A DNA stretch of 64,000 nt from Bidens hawaiensis. Lineage: Eukaryota > Streptophyta > Magnoliopsida > Asterales > Asteraceae. The position numbers and the translations under genes are program-made. A model generated the notes under the pieces. It saw only the letters and a program-made list of their open reading frames with translations, was not told the origin of the DNA and did no database searches. Location of the stretch: assembly GCA_021521415.1 (NCBI GenBank), contig JAIQDT010010113.1, positions 1 through 64,000 on the forward strand, read 5' to 3'. Positions 32,665 to 43,657 of this stretch are shown here, in pieces. Every line of letters begins with the position of its first letter. The first letter of the stretch is position 1.

Positions 32665-35600
32665 TCATACAACAGCTACCGGGGTGGTCAAACCCGCCAT
32701 TGACTGCAAGCTAGCAGCGTAATCCCGGGCCCACAAGTCATAATGTACAATTTCTTCGAGCGACGGCGCCGCCACTAATTCCGCTTGATGCTTCTCACAT
32801 GTTAACTCCACAACTTTAAATATATCCAAATACTTAATCCTGCATAATAATATCAATAATTAAACATTCATCGAGTGTCATTCAATTTATTAAAAAGAAT
32901 ACTTACTTTTCATCAATGAACATCTCAACCGCTTTCTCGTTAGCCGCACTTAGAACTCCGGTCATCGTGCCGCCAGCTCGCCCCGCAGCATACGCCAAAT
33001 CCATTGACGGGTATTTCACATTATCGGGTTCTTTGAATGTTAACGATCCCAGTCTGCATAACATTTATAATCATTAATCATAAATTCAAGTTTAAAAAAA
33101 AAAATTATTTACATACTTGCAAAGGTCGAGGCGAGGCCATGTGATTTCAGAGCAGGGTACTCTATCGGGCCAAGATAACGTATACAAAATTGGCAAACGC
33201 ATATCGGGCCAGCCTAATTGGGCCAAGACCGAAGAGTCCTGTGAAAAGTGGAAAACAGAAATGAGTTATCAACAGAGTAACGGGCCTGTGCAAAGGGTAA
33301 GATGGGAATTTTACCTGTGTTTCTACCATGGAGTGTATGATTGACTGAGGGTGAATAACGATTTCTATATTGTCATAATTGGACCCGTAAAGATAATGGG
33401 CTTCAATAACTTCAAGACCCTTATTAAAAAGTGTTGCTGAATCGACTGTGATTTTCTTCCCCATGCTCCAGTTAGGATGCTTTAACGCGTCGGCTACTTT
33501 AACGTCTTTTAGTTTTTCAACAGGTAAATCTCTATTGTAACAAAGAAAAAACTAAAATTTATTAAAAATATTTAATTCACCGAGATAACAAAAACGGGTG
33601 GTTATTATTGAGGTTGCCAAAATTTTTTTTAAAAAAAATCATGCTTTTGATACCTAAACGCACCACCAGACGCGGTTAAGATTATACGCCTCAGAGCACC
33701 TTCAGGGAAGCCTTGAATACACTGATAAAAAAAAAAGCAGGAATATTATCAGGGGTGTGCAAGGGTCGGTGTTGGGCTCCAACCGAGCCAAAAAGCGACG
33801 TTCGTTTTCAGTTTTTACAGTGGATTTGGTTTTTACGGTTTACCATTTGGGCTTAAAATTTTGGGCCTGAAACTTTTAGCCTATTTTCTTTTTATTAACT
33901 AATGATTGATTGTTATACGTTTGGACATAAAATGTTCATGATACATTTATTAATTTCTTTACTAAAAATCGATCTTTTTTTAGTTCTTTCAGTTCGGTTT
34001 CAATTGGTTCGGTTTTCGAAAACCGTTAGTTTTTGGTTCTCACAGTGGGTTCGGTTTCAGTTTCGGATTTTTTTCGTCTTACTATCTGAGTTTGATTATT
34101 TGGGCCAAAATAATGAATTTGGGCCTAAATTTTTTATTGATTAATATTTAACTGATTATTACACGCACAATTTATTAAGTTCAAACAAATTACTTAAAAT
34201 TGTTTTTTTCAGTTCGGTTCCAATCGGTTCAGTTCTTTCGCTTGACAGCAAAACAATAACCTAACTGAAAGCTCGGTTTAACTGTCAGTTTTTTATTGAG
34301 TCCAATTATGTCGATTACTCCAGTTACGGTTCGGTTATTTCGGTTTCGTGAACACCAGTAATAATCATTATCAATATTTTCAGTTATCATTAATTTCATC
34401 ATTTCATAAAGAACGATTTTATCCCGTTATATTACCTGGAATATAGCAGAATGTTCTGAATCAGCAGGAAGAATCTTAACATTATGTTTATGTGCAAGCG
34501 GAAGGACAAACGGGCCACCCGCAATCAAGGTTTCTTTATTAGCTAATGCTATGTTTTTCCCCGCTTCTATGGCAGCAACCGTAGGCTATAAGCAAATATC
34601 CAAACAATCATCTAATTATCAACGCAAAATATAAGTAAAATAAAGAGTTAAGTGCAATTTTAATACTTGTGCTTTGGCCAACTACGCAATTTTAGTACCT
34701 TTTTCATATTTTGTGCAAATGACTACCTCAGTTTAAAAAAACTAGCTATTTCAGAACTTTTTTCTAACACCGTCAATTTTGTCCGTTAAGTCAGGGGTAT
34801 TTACGTAATTTCATTATTATTTATTTTATTTCTTTTTCCCTATCATCTTCTTCACCCAACCATCCTTTACTAACCCTAAAACCCCAAACCCACTTCAATC
34901 TCACACACATTTACTCTATCCAATCCAATCCCGTTATGCAAACCCACCTTTTGCAATCTATATAAAACGAAATAAGATTGACCGGAGTCACGGCGGACGC
35001 CACCGGCGGCACCACCGGAGATGGCACCTGTTGTCCCGTCTTTGCTTTGTCACACACCACCACCGGCGGCACAACAACTTCTTCCAACTGGTGCCGTCCA
35101 ACAGTTGGCGGGAGACCCGCAGGCTTCGGTCAGCTTTGTTGCGGTGGCGACCACCGGTGGCAGCTGTTGTCCCGTTCTTCCAACTTCTTCCATCTCCGGT
35201 GGTGCCGCCGGTGGTGTCCACCGTGACTCCGGTCAATCTTATTTCGTTTTATATAGATTGCAAAAGGTGGGTTTGCATAACGGGATTGGATTGGATCGAG
35301 TAAATGTGTGTGAGATTGAAGTGGGTTTGGGGTTTTAGGGTTAGTAAAGGATGGTTGGGTGAAGAAGATGATAGGGAAAAATAAATAAAAGAATAAAATA
35401 AATAATAATAAAATTACGTAAATACCCCTAACTTAACGGACAAAATAGACGATGTTAGAAAAAAGTACTGAAATGGCTAGTTTTTTTAAACTGAGGTAGT
35501 CATTTGCAAAAAAATACAAAAAATGTACTAAAGTTGCGTAGTTGGCCAAAGAACATGTACTAAAATGGCACTTAACTCTAAAATAAAAATATTCAAACGG

Positions 35601-37524
35601 GAATCAAGCAAGATTCAAAAATATAAAAATATACCTTCAAACCAGCACAACCGACTATACCCGTAACAACAGTGACACAATCTGGATGTCGGGCAACCTA
35701 AAAAAATAAAGTACACAAATTATAAAAATGATGAAAAATATAAAATGTGAGGAAATGACGATACTGACCTCAATGATTCCTTGCTCCCCGGGAATGATTT
35801 CAGGCATGTAATCTGCATCGGCTAATGCTTCTTTAAGTTCAGCAACTAAAGATTCGTTCCGGATAGAAACTAGTTGAGGTTTGAATACCTTAACCTACAT
35901 GATGAAACACGAAAATTGTTGACTATTTGACCAAATAACGTCTTGATTTGCATGTGTGTTTATTTGCATAATCCTATGATATTACAGGTAGCGTTGTAAA
36001 TGAACCAAACGTTCGGTGAATGGTTCGTGAATGGTTCGTGAATTGTTCGCCAGGAAGTTCGTTTAGGTTCGTTCGTTTAATAAATAAACGAACACGAATA
36101 AGAAATTCCGTTTGATTAAGTCAATGAATGAGCACGAACAGAGGCTATGTTGGTTTAATTGTGTTCGTGAACGTTCGATATTATGTTCGTTTTAATGACT
36201 TCTCTAATCTTATCATATAGATTTAAGCAAAATTATTAACTATAAAATTTATGTAATAACAAATTTACATATATGTAAAAAAAAATTTAGACGTGTGTAA
36301 AAACTAATTTTCATAATTGTAATCGTAAATATTGATATAAAAAGTGATAAAACTACACTCAAATAACATTAGCATACAATTTTTTTTTTAATAAAAAAAA
36401 TCAGTTATTAAGAGTTCCTTCAAGTTCATTTCCTTAATGAACAAACACGAACAAGATATTTCATTCGGTTAGGTGTTCGTGAACCGTCTGATAAAAACTT
36501 AGCGAACAAACATGAAGAAGACCTTCGATTCGGTTCTTAAATACAGCTTCTATTCACTTTGAATTTATGTTCATTACCATTCATTTTTTTATTTTATATT
36601 TGTACAAAATTACAATACAATCACCTGTTCAGCAAGAAGTGTAACATTCGAGCCAGCAGCAAGCGCCACAACACGAAACTTATCCGGATTCTCCGCAACA
36701 ATATCAAGTGTCTACAAATCACAACCATCACACAATCAAAAAACACAACTTTATAATTATTAATATTATTATGTCCATCTTTCACTGCACACCAACTGTT
36801 TGACAAAATTCACCTGAGTCCCAATACTACCAGTCGACCCAACAATCGAAATCGGTTTCGGTCCATCCCAATTCTTCCTCCCGGGCTCCACCAACGCCGT
36901 CCCAGGCCACGCAGGCGGCGGCGGCACCGCCGCCGAACACCGGATTCTATTTCCGGCAGCAATCAAATTAACATCTTTTTTTTTCTTGAAACAAAACCAA
37001 CCTGGCAATAACCCGAAATTACACAAATTTGAAGAATTAAACACCAATTAAACAATAATTAAGAATACCCATTTCGTTTAATTGACGGGTTATGAACAAT
37101 TAAACACCAATTAAACAATAAGTAAGAATACCCATTACGTTTAATTGATGGGTTATGAACAATTAAACACCAATCAAACGATAATTAAGAATACCCATTA
37201 CGTTTAATTGATGGGCTATGAACAATTAAACACCAATCAAACGATAATTAAGAATACCCATTACGTTTAATTGATGGGTTATGAACAATTAAACACCAAT
37301 AAGCAATAACTAAGAATACCCATTACTTTCAATTGACGGGTTATGAACGATTAAACACCAATTAAACGATACTTAAGCATACCCATTACGTTTAATTGAT
37401 GGGCTATGAAGAATTAAACAGTAATTGAACACGTACCTTGGAGATTGATATGGGGGTTTTGGGTTTTGTTGAAATTGAGTAAATCTAATTTGGTTTGTGC
37501 TGAAGATAAAACATTTAGAGACAT
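32665..37524 (-). CDS. DXR: 1-deoxy-D-xylulose 5-phosphate reductoisomerase, chloroplastic (476 aa, 11 coding exons)
   Basis: Plastid enzyme that turns DXP into MEP with NADPH and a divalent metal (EC 1.1.1.267), the committed step of the MEP isoprenoid pathway. Exons (minus strand): 37,524-37,437; 37,001-36,814; 36,711-36,625; 35,894-35,769; 35,697-35,635; 34,585-34,436; 33,721-33,654; 33,531-33,315; 33,238-33,117; 33,053-32,907; 32,839-32,665. All introns are GT-AG, and the exon lengths sum to 1,431 nt without a stop. Residues 1 to about 50 look like a transit peptide, then the plant PPPPAWPG motif. NADPH loop GSTGSIGT at 84-91; metal-binding D226 and E228 in [12 protein letters not shown]275; N293, K294 and E297 in [10 protein letters not shown]; these match the known E. 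coli residues in order. Length is as in other plants. No damage is seen, so I expect a functional gene despite insertions in introns 1 and 5 and upstream. Confidence 0.97.
33755..34350. repeat. GGTTCGGTTT-type low-complexity insertion in DXR intron 6
   Basis: Starts near AGGGGTGTGCAAGGGTCGG and ends near CGGTTTCGTGAACACC. The interior is rich in TTCGGTTT and TTTGGGCC words, like the other small MITE-like units of this window. The ends are only partly inverted and no exact duplication is seen. Confidence 0.5.
34645..35578. mobile_element. Fold-back MULE-like element in DXR intron 5
   Basis: A 934 bp element flanked by the 9 bp duplication TAAAATAAA (34,636-34,644 and 35,579-35,587). The two ends begin GAGTTAAGTGC and the inverted arms run about 380 bp each (34,645 to about 35,025; 35,578 to about 35,190) with high identity, leaving a GC-rich centre of about 165 bp. 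The arms include CCACCGGCGGCACCACCGG words, so open frames appear on both strands, but they are mirror images and not genes. It makes up most of the 1,049 nt intron. Confidence 0.95.
35985..36545. repeat. GTTCG-rich MITE-like insertion in DXR intron 3
   Basis: Begins with a block of GTTCGTGAATGGTTCGTGAATTGTTCG-like repeats (written here only as the words GTTCGTGAA) and ends with the inverted counterpart TTCGATTCGGTTC. The middle is AT-rich. The boundaries are approximate. Confidence 0.45.
37034..37429. repeat. 63 bp minisatellite filling DXR intron 1
   Basis: Six full copies and a partial one of a unit beginning AATTAAACACCAAT and ending GGG(T/C)TATGAAC. The array starts about 30 nt from the intron acceptor and ends 7 nt from the donor, so almost the whole 435 nt intron is repeat. 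Units differ at a few positions (for example GACGGG versus GATGGG). Confidence 0.95.
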
Positions 37525-37601
37525 TATTGTTGTTTGAATTAAACTATGATTCATACAAATTGGAAATAGGTGAAGCACATATATGCAGCTCAAAATTGAT
37601 G

Positions 37602-37661
<60 letters not shown>

Positions 37662-37785
37662 TTTGCAATATACGTACAATTTGATTTTAATATTTATTTA
37701 ATATTTAATATATGGAGTAATATAATCGTGTGAATTTTACTAAGTTATGGTATATTATTAGTTTATTACGTGTCACGCGTTTATA
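37525..37785 (-). promoter_or_regulatory. Remaining proximal promoter/5'UTR of DXR
   Basis: Only about 260 bp separate the DXR ATG from the LINE insertion. On the minus strand there are TATA-like words near 37,700 (CCATATATTAAATA) and the (ATT)n tract in between. Which is used as a core promoter cannot be told from the sequence. Confidence 0.35.
37606..37663. repeat. (ATT)n microsatellite upstream of DXR
   Basis: About 19 ATT units, 80-140 bp upstream of the DXR start codon, so within the likely 5'UTR or core promoter. Confidence 0.95.
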
Positions 37786-37960
37786 TATCAATCAATCAAT
37801 CATTCTCAGTAAAATCCCATCGACAGCAAAGCTATAAGTAGGGTCTGGGGAGGGTGGGATGTAGGCACACCGTACCTCTATCCAAAGGAATAAAGAGGTG
37901 GCTTCCAGAGAGACCCTCGGCTCTAAGTACATGTGTATGAAGCAAAATAAAGGGAATCAA

Positions 37961-38078
37961 AGTTTAACAGTTATATAAAAACTACTACTAATTATAATAA
38001 TATTAATAATATGATCACAGTTTAACAGCTATATAAAAGCTAATAATAATTATAATAATAATAATAATAATATATGTA
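37961..38078. repeat. Direct repeat of about 57 bp in the LINE 3'UTR
   Basis: Two copies starting AGTTTAACAG(T/C)TATATAAAA and ending in ATT/AAT-rich tracts. Confidence 0.85.
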
Positions 38079-38145
38079 AGGGAAATACCATTATGGTATG
38101 TGACCTAAATAAGTTAAGTCTAAGCCCTAAGGTATTCAATTCTCT

Positions 38146-39351
38146 CTAAAAATCCTTAACTTTAATTCTACTTCTCCACGAATTCCTATCCTCGACCATG
38201 TCCTCGGAGAGGTTTAGGTCTATCAAATCATGCCTAATCCTCTCATCCCAAGTCAATTTCGGTCGTCCTCTACCCTTCCTCCCCTCTATAGTAATGTTTT
38301 CTACGGATCTAACAGAATTCGTCGTCTGTCTTCTCTTTACATGTCCAAACCATCTCAATCTCCACTCTCTTATCTTGTCTGCTATGTTCGCCACCCCTAA
38401 TCTCTCGCGAAACACAACGTTTCTTATTCGGTCTAGCCTTGTGTGCCCACACATCCAACGTAGCATTCTCATTTCTGCTACCTCCATCTTCCGCACTTGT
38501 GCCTTCTTGATGGCCCAACAATCTGTTCCATATAGCATTGCAGGTCTAACTGCCACCCTATAGAATTTTCCCTTTAGTTTAGTCGGGAAACTCTTGTCGC
38601 ACAATATACCTGTGGCTGCTTTCCATCTACACCATCCTACCTGAACTCGGTGGGTCACATCACTGTCTAATTCCCCATCGCTCTGTATAAATGATCCTAA
38701 ATACTTGAACTTCGTTACCTGCGGGACCACCTGCCCTTCAATTGTGATCTGTGCGTCTTCATTGTCGTTTATCCCACCAAAATCACAGTGGAGGTACTCC
38801 GTCTTAGATCGGCTAATTTTTAAACCTTTTGTCTCTAAGGTTGTTCGTCACTCCTCAAGCCTCATGTTTAGATCTTGTTTTTTCTCAGCAAGTAACACAA
38901 TATCGTCTGCGAACATCATGCACCACGGGAGAGTCCCCTGAATCGACTTTGATAACTCATCCAAGACTACTGCAAAAAGAAACGAGCTCAACGCTGGCCC
39001 CTGGTGAAGACCTACCTCTACAGGAAAGAAATTAGTATCCCCCACTGGCGCACGGACACTTGTTTCACTCCTGGTATACATATCCATAATTATCTCTATG
39101 TATTTCCTGGGCACTCTTCTACCCTCCAAGCACTCCCAGAGCACCTGTCGTGGCACACTGTCATAGGCCTTTTCTAGGTCAATAAACACCATATGTAGAT
39201 CACGCTTCTTATCCCTATACTTTTCCATTAATCTTCTTATAAGGTGTATTGCCTCTGTGGTGGAACGCCCCGGCATGAAGCCAAATTGGTTGACCGTAAC
39301 CTGAGTTTCTCGTCTAAGTCTAACCTCGATCACTCTTTCCCATAGCTTCAT
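38146..39351 (-). pseudogene. RTE-like LINE reverse transcriptase, partial
   Basis: Frame from 39,351 to 38,146, broken by one in-frame TGA at 38,848-38,850. Motifs: NQFGFMPGRSTTEAIHLIR, FIDLEKAYDSVPR (catalytic Asp), GLHQGPALSSFLF, FADDIVLLAEKK (catalytic FADD, where YADD is usual) and, after the stop, KFKYLGSFIQSDGE, AMLYGTDCWAIKK and RWFGHVKRR. The last block is the usual C-terminal end of plant RTE-type ORFs. The endonuclease and N-terminal RT are absent, so it is a dead copy. The stop falls where Trp (TGG) would be expected. Confidence 0.93.
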
Positions 39352-39714
39352 AGTATGACTTAGTAGTTTGATTCCTCGGTAGTTACCACATTATTGGGCG
39401 TCTCCTTTGTTCTTATAGATAGGAACTACAACGCTGCTCCTCCACTAAGTCATAGCTTCATAGTATGACTTAGTAGTTTGATTCTCCACAACATTGGGCG
39501 TCTCCTTTGTTCTTATAGATAGGAACTACAACGCTGCTCCTCCACAACATTGGGTTTCTCCTTTGTTCTTATAGATAGGAACTACAACGCTGCTCCTCCA
39601 CTAAGTCATAGCTTCATAGTATGACTTAGTAGTTTGATTCCTCGGTAGTTACCACAACATTGGACGTCTCCTTTGTTCTTATAGTTTGATTCCTTTGTTC
39701 TTATAGATAGGAAC
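39340..39714. repeat. Irregular tandem copies at the LINE 5' end
   Basis: About four unequal copies (roughly 50-110 bp) of GTCATAGCTTCATAGTATGA, TTAGTAGTTTGATTC, TCTCCTTTGTTCTTATAG and AACTACAACGCTGCTCC, in the same order with segments missing in some copies. They lie inside the target duplications, so they are part of the inserted DNA. Confidence 0.92.
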
Positions 39715-39733
39715 TACGTGTCACGCGTTTATA

Positions 39734-42700
39734 ATACGTTAAAATGTTATAATTTCCGGTTTTGATGTACTTGCTAATTGCTATAGTTATAATATAAATT
39801 TTTTTGATTTTGATGTACTGAATATAGTAATGAGTAAATGAAAGAGAAAACTAAGTAAATAATCGTGATATAGTTAAAAAGTTGTTTTAGGTTAATATGT
39901 AACTTAATTAAAAAAGAATAAAATGAAGAGTTATACCACATGTTAAAAAAGTTTTACTTCAATAATGACAAAGTAAATATTAGAAATGAATTAACACATT
40001 TTTATGTAAACTTTAATGTACATTCATGATTCATGAATAATAATATATATAATACGTTAACAATGTAATTTTACTATAATTATATAAGATACGTTAAAAA
40101 TGTCTAAAAAAATTAATTAGAAATGATATACAATGATATTATAATATAATTAAATATAATAAAATACTCGGTTTTATGAATAATAAAGCATTTAACCCAT
40201 TTGGCTCAGGTGCTCAACTAAGGCTTGTATAAATATGAAACTGTTCTCTTCTCATTCAAAAATTTTATGAAATTGTTCATGGGATTAACACCTTTTTATA
40301 AATACTATTCTTTTGTTATACAATTACAATTGATTTTGTATAATTTGTATTCATTTGTTTTTGACTAACAAACCATAAAAACACCCAAATATGAAATATC
40401 TATCATTGAGTGTGTTTGAAAGAAGCTATCCAAAAGGGTCAAATTTGGTTGTAACCTTATCATTTTAAACTTGATTGCTATAGGAAAACAAGAAAAGCTA
40501 TTAATGTGCTTTGAATGTGTAATATTTGTTTATATAATATTCAATGTGTATATGTTTTCTATAACTTGATAATCTTATTATAGGGATGGTTTTCGGCAAT
40601 GGTTTCAAAACCGGTATTTTGCTTGTACCGGATTAAGCTAAAAAATGGTACAACCGGTTGAATAGTTTACCTTATAATTTTCTATAAATGTAACTTTAAT
40701 CCAAAAATAACCCAAAACTAAATGATTCCTATAACAAAAAATAACCCAAAAGTTAATCCATATTAAAAAAATAATGCAAAAACAATCAGTTTTTAAAATA
40801 TAGTCTTAAAGTTTAAACATTTGAATGTTGATTGTTGGGTTAAAAGTAATTTTAAAACAATATATGCCGCAAATATCAGAAACTTCTCGGGCTTAAAACC
40901 GGTTTACCGGTAAAAACCGGTATTTTAGACAAAACCGCCGGTACGATGTTCTAGCAAACCGGCCAAAAATACCGGACTCAAAATACCGGCATACTGGACG
41001 AAATCCGGTTCAACCGGCCGGTTTGAAACGGTTTTTAAAACACTGTTTTCGGTACTCAAAAATAAAGATGACCGGGCGAGTAAAAATAGCTCGTTAGTGA
41101 TTCAAAATTAATTATAAAAAAAAGTAACTGTAAACTTTTTTTTATCATATTATCTTTTTATAATTCTTAAGTAATAACAGGTTTTTAGAAGTCATAAAAT
41201 TGAACACTCAACGTCTCCACTCAAGTTCTAATCAAATAAATATAATTCATCTTTATGAAAAGTTATACCAAAATAATAAATTATATGGCATTTATCATGT
41301 ATCTTAAACCAAAGATATAGCAATATAAAAATATAGTTAGTAGCAGGCATATCTAGACTATTTAAAGAAATCATGTGTGTTTAATTTCATATAAGTGATG
41401 CTGTTGTTTTATTCTGACTTTCATTAGGAAAATAAATATATGAAACACGAGAAGTCAAAAGAGGACTCTAAGATATATTTTTTTAAATATCTTTTCAAAA
41501 TAATATTTTCAAATTGAATTTGATAATGATTAATGAACAACGGGTTCATTGATTCTGAAGTTTGGTAACCAGAATCAAAAACACAAAACGAATTTAGATC
41601 ATAAGCTCGATCCTTGTAACTTTCATTAGCTCGAAAAATTACAATGCATAAACTCTCCTATTGATATAACCCACAAGCTCGGGTATATATACTAGTTTAA
41701 ACATGAAAACCTAATTAGACTAGAATAAAAACTTCTTATCATACTCAAACACTAATTAGTAAAAACATATTTAAACAATAATTAATAAATAAATTACAAC
41801 AAGTCATTTGCTGGACTTGTTCACCAAGTAATTTATTCCATGTAAACTAAGTCACGTGCTCAATTTGATAACAAGACACGCACTCATCATAGGCTCGATG
41901 AGTCGGCCCAACGGAAATTACGTCCAACAGATTCAAGATTCGGTCCGATCTTAGAACCGATTGCTTGGGAAAGGAAGAGAAAGATCAACGCCTTTTGACC
42001 AATTTCACGAGCTTTATTTGAGTTATCAACTCTCAACAATTTGTTGTTTATTAACTGACCTTGTGGCTTTGGTTAATCAGGCGTATTTGTCTCATCTGAT
42101 TTTCAAGCATCACTCATAACTATAAGATCAAACAAGTCATAAAATCAAGAAAGTGATAAAAGTATAAAGAAAACGTGACTATTTTATAGTAACGAAGATT
42201 TAGAATTTGTTAGGAATGATTTATCATTTTTATTATGACATGCATGTCAAATGTCATTATTTTTTGATCCTTGAACGTTGGGTTCTTTAGTTAATTTCTA
42301 TACTTGCATAATAATAATAGTCAACATAAAAGTTTATACACATTTATATTTCAATTCAGTATCAAACATTTTTGTAATATTATTAATGTTGGTTCATTTT
42401 TATGTTTATGTCGCGTGTTGGGTTGTTAATGCTACGCTTCGATACGTGCTTGTCTTAAAGCATCTCCTTTATATTGCCATAATAATCGAATGTCTTCTCT
42501 ATCGCTCAATCCAATCAGGGTATGGTTCATGCTACAAAAATGCATCCTTGAATATGGAAAGAATCCGTTGCATAAAAACTTACAGCTAGTAAGTAATTCA
42601 AGAATTTTGTATGTTCTCACCTTGATTGGCGTCGTTACGAATAATCTATCATCAAGAACCAAAAATATATATATAAAAAAAGATCCAAAATCAATGTAGT

Positions 42701-42833
42701 TCTTATTTTTCTTGTGGATTCATCCGATTTGGTTTAAAAAACTGAACTTCCGGTTCCGTTTTGGTTTTTGCATGTAATGAAAACCGAACCGAACTGAACG
42801 AAATTTACAGATTTTAGTTTTTAGAGCATGTTT
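39734..42833. other. AT-rich intergenic region between the LINE and KLCR
   Basis: No gene is supported. From about 40,580 to 41,050 there is a low-complexity block of ACCGGTTT words (MITE-like, boundaries not clear). From about 42,715 another such block (CCGAACCGAACTGAA) begins, into which a Tourist-like MITE is inserted. The open frame at 42,278-42,589 has no recognisable motif. Confidence 0.55.
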
Positions 42834-43300
42834 GGGATTACGTTTGAAAAATGCTTATTTGCTTATTAGTGTTTTTTCAAAAGCCAAAAATTTTAAATGT
42901 GTTTGGGAATCACAGAACACTTTCTTATTTTAGCCTTTTGAAAAGGTTAAAAAACAGTTTTTCAAAAGCCTCAAATTCTGGCTTTTCAAAATGGCTTTTT
43001 GAAAACCAATAAACCAATAAACATTTTTTAAACTCAATCCCAAACATGCTCTTAATTTAAGTAATAAGAATTTAATAAATATGTAACTCAAATATTTTAG
43101 TCCAAATTTATAATTATTATTTAGTTATTAACAAAAAAATTGGCCCGGATTCTTTATTTTCGGGATAAAAAACCAAATTTTATGGCCCAAATTTTTCAAT
43201 CTCAAATGAAAAAATTAAAAAAACCTGAAATCAAACAGTTTTTGGTTCAGTTTTAGTCCAAAACCCGACTCAAAGTGAACCAAGTATACCCCTACAATAT
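42715..43300. repeat. AACCGAACC-rich MITE-like block carrying the Tourist-like insertion
   Basis: CCGAACCGAACTGAAC-type words before 42,830 and GGTTCAGTTTTAGTCC-like words after 43,230, with the Tourist-like MITE in between. Same composition class as 8,079-8,260 and 31,829-32,114. Ends not resolved. Confidence 0.45.
42834..43051. mobile_element. Tourist-like MITE (PIF/Harbinger group)
   Basis: Exact inverted ends GAGCATGTTTGGGATT / AATCCCAAACATGCTC and TTA on both sides (42,831-42,833 and 43,052-43,054), the signature of PIF/Harbinger MITEs. 218 bp, non-coding. Confidence 0.93.
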
Positions 43301-43657
43301 GACTGTTGTTGGGCCATACTCCTTCCGGATAACACTCTTGCTTTGCAAATAAATTTGTTATATTTTGTACCAAAACCACTTAAAAGTTAACACCATAATC
43401 TCATGTAAAATTATAAACCAATGTTCTCTCTAATTAAAAAAAAACCATCATAGAAAATAATCTCATGATTGTGTATACCATAATACCATAAAAAACCATT
43501 TCATCATATACAAATAATTACAAGAATCAAAAACAACTCATTGAAACAATATAAATACAAATACACCAAACAATCAATCTTCAAAAATCAAAACCATATA
43601 ATTATGTATGTATAAACTTATATAATACATTGTCTCATGATCAAATCACCATCACCA
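43055..43657. other. 3' flank of KLCR
   Basis: AT-rich; it should include the KLCR 3'UTR (minus strand). No clear AATAAA close to the stop codon is seen, so the 3' end is not placed. Confidence 0.5.

Larger units (their letters stand above)
37786..39714 (-). mobile_element. 5'-truncated RTE-like LINE with 19 bp target duplication
   Basis: Flanked by TACGTGTCACGCGTTTATA at 37,767-37,785 and 39,715-39,733, exact over 19 bp. On the minus strand it has a partial reverse transcriptase, a 3'UTR with a direct repeat, and a 3' end whose CCCTCCCCAGACCCTAC block is typical of plant RTE LINEs, ending in a (TTGA)n tail next to the duplication. The 5' end is an irregular tandem array of RT-coding DNA (39,340-39,714). 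Its position just upstream of DXR places it in the DXR promoter region. Confidence 0.93.

Noticed and set aside
34978..35338. Open frames on both strands (MTGVT...TGG-type peptides)
   Set aside because: They are mirror images within the inverted arms of the fold-back element in DXR intron 5 and show no protein family.
37034..37429. Regularly spaced repeats resembling a CRISPR array
   Set aside because: Units are contiguous, with no unique spacers, inside an intron of a plant gene; it is a minisatellite.
42278..42699. Small open frames near 42.3-42.7 kb
   Set aside because: No recognisable motif, AT-driven hydrophobic composition, no splice or promoter context.
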